From contig JABIST010000430.1 of NCBI GenBank assembly GCA_018700215.1, positions 1 to 8,664 of the forward strand: 8,664 nucleotides of DNA, written 5' to 3'. Shown in pieces: positions 6,373-8,664 of the stretch. Both the position numbers and the translations under genes were made by a program. The notes beneath the pieces were generated by a model. The model had not been told where the DNA came from, ran no database searches, and saw only the letters and a program-made list of their open reading frames with translations. Numbering within the stretch: position 1 is the first letter of the stretch; the number at the start of each line of letters is the position of its first letter. The stretch is from Dehalococcoidia bacterium. GTDB taxonomy: Bacteria; Chloroflexota; Dehalococcoidia; UBA2979.

Positions 6373-6403
6373 TTGACAAGAACGCCTGTTCTGAGACTAC
6401 GCT
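6373..6403 (+). promoter_or_regulatory. Promoter of the helicase gene
   Basis: A consensus -35, TTGACA (6373-6378), is followed by TACGCT (6398-6403), a TAnnnT-type -10, at 19-base spacing. Hexamers at 17-18 spacing (from 6396 or 6397) are poorer matches. Transcription would begin near 6410 and give a leader of about 60 bases before the ATG at 6470. A perfect -35 hexamer in the only sizeable gap before the helicase makes a promoter likely; the exact -10 is uncertain. Confidence 0.6.
6379..6392. promoter_or_regulatory. LexA (SOS) box within the helicase promoter
   Basis: AGAACGCCTGTTCT is a perfect inverted repeat (AGAAC / GTTCT around four bases) and matches the GAAC-N4-GTTC core of LexA/DinR boxes known from Bacillus and actinobacteria. 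It starts at the base directly after the -35 hexamer and fills most of the spacer, where a bound repressor would block RNA polymerase. The gene downstream is a repair-type helicase, which fits an SOS regulon member. The site is seen directly; LexA binding is inferred from the motif and its position. Confidence 0.7.
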
Positions 6404-6469
6404 AGCTCGCTAAAGAACATGCGTGCTGGTGTGCGGATGCGCTGCGCGCGAGCGACCAAGGAGTGGCCG

Positions 6470-8664
6470 ATGTCTCTCGATCAGGCGATCCAGGAGTTGC
6501 GCACGCACCCGGCGATTGCGCCCAACATCGCGGAGTGGCGGGTGCTGCCGGCGGAACCAGCGAGGACGGTTGAGTGGCCCGAGGGGCTCGACCAGCGGGT
6601 GACAGGGGCGCTGGCTCGTCGAGGGGTGACGCGGCCGTACACGCACCAGGCGTCGGCAGTAGAGGCGGCGCTCGCCGGTCGCGACACGGTGGTGGTGACG
6701 CCAACGGCTTCAGGCAAGACGCTCTGCTACACGGTGCCGGTGCTGGAATCGATTCTGCGGGACTCGGACGCGCGGGCGCTCTATCTATTTCCGACGAAGG
6801 CACTGGCGCAGGACCAGCTGCACGAGCTGCACGAGCTGATCACCGAGGCGGAGATCGACGTGAAGACGTTCACCTACGACGGCGATACCTCGCCGGCCGC
6901 GCGGCGCTCCGTGCGCACGGCAGGGCACGTGGTGCTGACGAACCCGGACATGCTGCACACGGCGATCCTGCCGCACCACACCAAATGGGTGCGGCTGTTC
7001 GAGAATCTGCGCTACATCGTGATCGACGAGCTTCACACTTATCGAGGGGTGTTCGGCTCGCACGTCGCCAACGTGCTGCGGCGGCTGCTGCGCATTTGCC
7101 GCTTCTACGGCAGCGAGCCGACGTTCATCTGCTGCTCGGCGACGATCGCGAACCCGGCCGAGCTGGCCACGGAGCTAACGGGCCGCGCTGTGCAGTTAGT
7201 CGATGACAGCGGTGCTCCTCGAGGTGAGCGGCACGTGGTGCTGTACAACCCGCCTGTGGTGAACGCGGAGCTGGGAATCCGCCGAGGCGTGATTAAGTCC
7301 ACCACGGACATCTCCTCGATCCTGCAGGCGGCTGGCTCGCAGACGCTGGTCTTCGCCGGTTCGCGAACGAACGTTGAGCTGCTGACTACCTACCTGCGCG
7401 AGGAGCCCGGCGGTCAACCCGCGAACGCCGGCTCACCGCCGCCGGTGCGCGGCTACCGCTCCGGCTACCTTCCGACGGAGCGCCGAGCGATCGAGGCGTC
7501 CCTGCGCGACGGCTCCGTGCGCACTGTCGTCGCGACGAACGCTCTTGAACTGGGGATCGACATCGGTGGACTCGACGCGTCGATCGTTGGTGGCTATCCG
7601 GGGACGCTGGCGAGCCTGTGGCAGCAGGCCGGGCGCGCGGGCCGTCGAGGAGAGGTGTCGCTGGCGGTGTTCGTCGCGGGCTCGGGGCCGCTGGACCAGT
7701 ACGTGGTGAATCACCCGGACTACGTCTTCGGCGCGAAAGTGGAGGCAGGATTGATCGATCCGGACAATCCACTGATCGCGGCGGAGCATCTGAAGTGCGC
7801 GGTGTTCGAGTTGCCGGTCGCGAGCGACGAGCACGCGGCGCTTGGCGAGCACACCGCGGCGTTGCTTGAGGCACTCGAGGCCGGCGGGTTAATCCACTTC
7901 GCTGGTGAACGCGCCTACTGGATGAACGAAGCGTACCCGGCGGAGGAAGTGTCGCTGCGCACCGGCGCCGAGCAGAACGTGGTGATTGTCGATCACGGTG
8001 GCGCACCAGTGCGGCATGAAAGCGATCGGAGCCAGGCCGCACGCGTAATCGGCGAGATCGACCGTCCGGCGGCGATGCTGCTAGTACACGACGAGGCGAT
8101 CTATGTGCACGACGGGCGGCAGTACCACGTCGACCGGCTCGACTGGGAGGAGTTGAAGGCCTACGTCCACCGCGTGGACGTGGACTACTACACGGACGCG
8201 CATCTGTCGGTGGACCTGAAGGTGATCGACGAGTGGGACACGCGGGAGCTGCCGAGCACCAGCGGCCACGGCGAAGTGGCAGTCACCTACCTGGCGACAC
8301 TCTTTAAGAAGATCCGACTGCACACGCACGAGAATATTGGCTGGGGGAAGATCCGCCTGCCGCAGGATGACATGCACACGAGCGCCTTCTGGCTGGCGTT
8401 GCCGGACGAACTGGTGATCGATGTGCCCACATCGAAGGTGGAAGGTGCGCTGCACGGACTCGGCCAACTGTTGGTCAACGTGGCGCCGCTGCTGCTGATG
8501 AGCGACCCGCGTGACCTACAGCTTTCGATTCAGGTGAAATCGCCGCATACCGAGCGCCCCACCGTTTTCCTCTGGGAGGTGGTGCCGGGTGGAGTCGGCT
8601 TTGGCGAGCATCTATTTGAGGACCAAGGACAGCTGCTGGCGATCGCGCGCGGACTGCTGGAGGC
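6470..8664 (+). CDS. Superfamily-2 DEAD/DEAH-type helicase, MrfA/YprA/Hrq1-like (3' end cut off)
   Basis: This frame stays open from ATG 6470 to the window edge (731 codons plus two bases), so the C-terminus is missing. AAGGAG (6458-6463) lies 6 bases before the ATG. The protein is an ATP-driven superfamily-2 DNA helicase. The motifs are in order: motif I TASGKT (79-84, Lys83), motif II DELH (186-189, a variant of DEAH) followed by TYRGVFGSHV, motif III SAT (223-225), motif V around NALELGIDIGGLD (from 357), and motif VI QQAGRAGRRG (385-394). After the two RecA-like lobes comes a long region ending in VPGGVGFGEHLFE (from about 705), typical of the MrfA/YprA and Hrq1 group. In that group a four-cysteine zinc site follows shortly after; here it would lie just past the edge. 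B. subtilis MrfA acts with a nuclease in repair of mitomycin C lesions, and Hrq1 is a RecQ4-like repair helicase. The upstream LexA-like box supports a damage-response role. The family is firm; the exact pathway is inferred. Confidence 0.92.
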   Translation, partial: MSLDQAIQELRTHPAIAPNIAEWRVLPAEPARTVEWPEGLDQRVTGALARRGVTRPYTHQASAVEAALAGRDTVVVTPTASGKTLCYTVPVLESILRDSDARALYLFPTKALAQDQLHELHELITEAEIDVKTFTYDGDTSPAARRSVRTAGHVVLTNPDMLHTAILPHHTKWVRLFENLRYIVIDELHTYRGVFGSHVANVLRRLLRICRFYGSEPTFICCSATIANPAELATELTGRAVQLVDDSGAPRGERHVVLYNPPVVNAELGIRRGVIKSTTDISSILQAAGSQTLVFAGSRTNVELLTTYLREEPGGQPANAGSPPPVRGYRSGYLPTERRAIEASLRDGSVRTVVATNALELGIDIGGLDASIVGGYPGTLASLWQQAGRAGRRGEVSLAVFVAGSGPLDQYVVNHPDYVFGAKVEAGLIDPDNPLIAAEHLKCAVFELPVASDEHAALGEHTAALLEALEAGGLIHFAGERAYWMNEAYPAEEVSLRTGAEQNVVIVDHGGAPVRHESDRSQAARVIGEIDRPAAMLLVHDEAIYVHDGRQYHVDRLDWEELKAYVHRVDVDYYTDAHLSVDLKVIDEWDTRELPSTSGHGEVAVTYLATLFKKIRLHTHENIGWGKIRLPQDDMHTSAFWLALPDELVIDVPTSKVEGALHGLGQLLVNVAPLLLMSDPRDLQLSIQVKSPHTERPTVFLWEVVPGGVGFGEHLFEDQGQLLAIARGLLE

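Noticed and set aside
6817..6840. Short direct repeat GAGCTGCAC inside the helicase gene
   Set aside because: It is only two near-copies encoding a Leu-His-Glu pattern inside a conserved coding region, with no sign of a functional repeat.
1..8664. CRISPR arrays, tRNA or rRNA genes, insertion sequences, phage genes
   Set aside because: No regularly spaced repeats, tRNA-like cloverleaf, transposase motifs or terminal repeats were noticed when reading both strands.

Overview
The window is high-GC bacterial DNA with GTG starts, purine-rich ribosome binding sites and densely packed genes. The gene content and a Gram-positive-style LexA box (GAAC-N4-GTTC) would fit an actinobacterial or Chloroflexota-like organism. 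No rRNA or other strong phylogenetic marker is present, so this placement is a guess.

Layout. Positions 73-1873 hold an ammonium transporter gene (amt) followed at once by a P-II signal protein gene: the classic amt-glnK nitrogen operon. A large imperfect hairpin closes it. From 1957 there is a small OmpR-type winged-helix regulator. Its frame breaks at a run of six C, and a receiver-like C-terminal half continues in another frame to about 2675. Positions 2718-3668 encode a membrane-anchored CAP/SCP (YkwD-like) extracytoplasmic protein. On the minus strand at 3678-4568 (possibly 4607) lies a PHP-family histidinol-phosphatase gene, convergent with the CAP gene and divergent from what follows. 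Positions 4693-6341 hold two tandem copies of an unrecognised lipoprotein/multi-pass membrane protein. The first copy carries two compensating frameshifts; the second is intact. From 6470 to the window edge runs an incomplete superfamily-2 DEAD/DEAH-like helicase of the MrfA/YprA/Hrq1 type, which is linked to DNA repair.

How the parts fit. Amt and P-II form one functional unit: P-II gates the channel according to energy and 2-oxoglutarate state. This P-II has Phe instead of the modifiable Tyr51, so it probably senses ligands only. The helicase has its own promoter, with a perfect 14-bp palindrome matching the GAAC-N4-GTTC SOS box directly behind the -35 hexamer. This suggests LexA control of a repair helicase. 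The tandem membrane proteins share a very conserved predicted cytoplasmic motif and are the most novel-looking protein family here. Three apparent single-base indels occur in two genes within about 3 kb. They could be real decay or errors in the sequence, and this should be settled before either gene is called a pseudogene.
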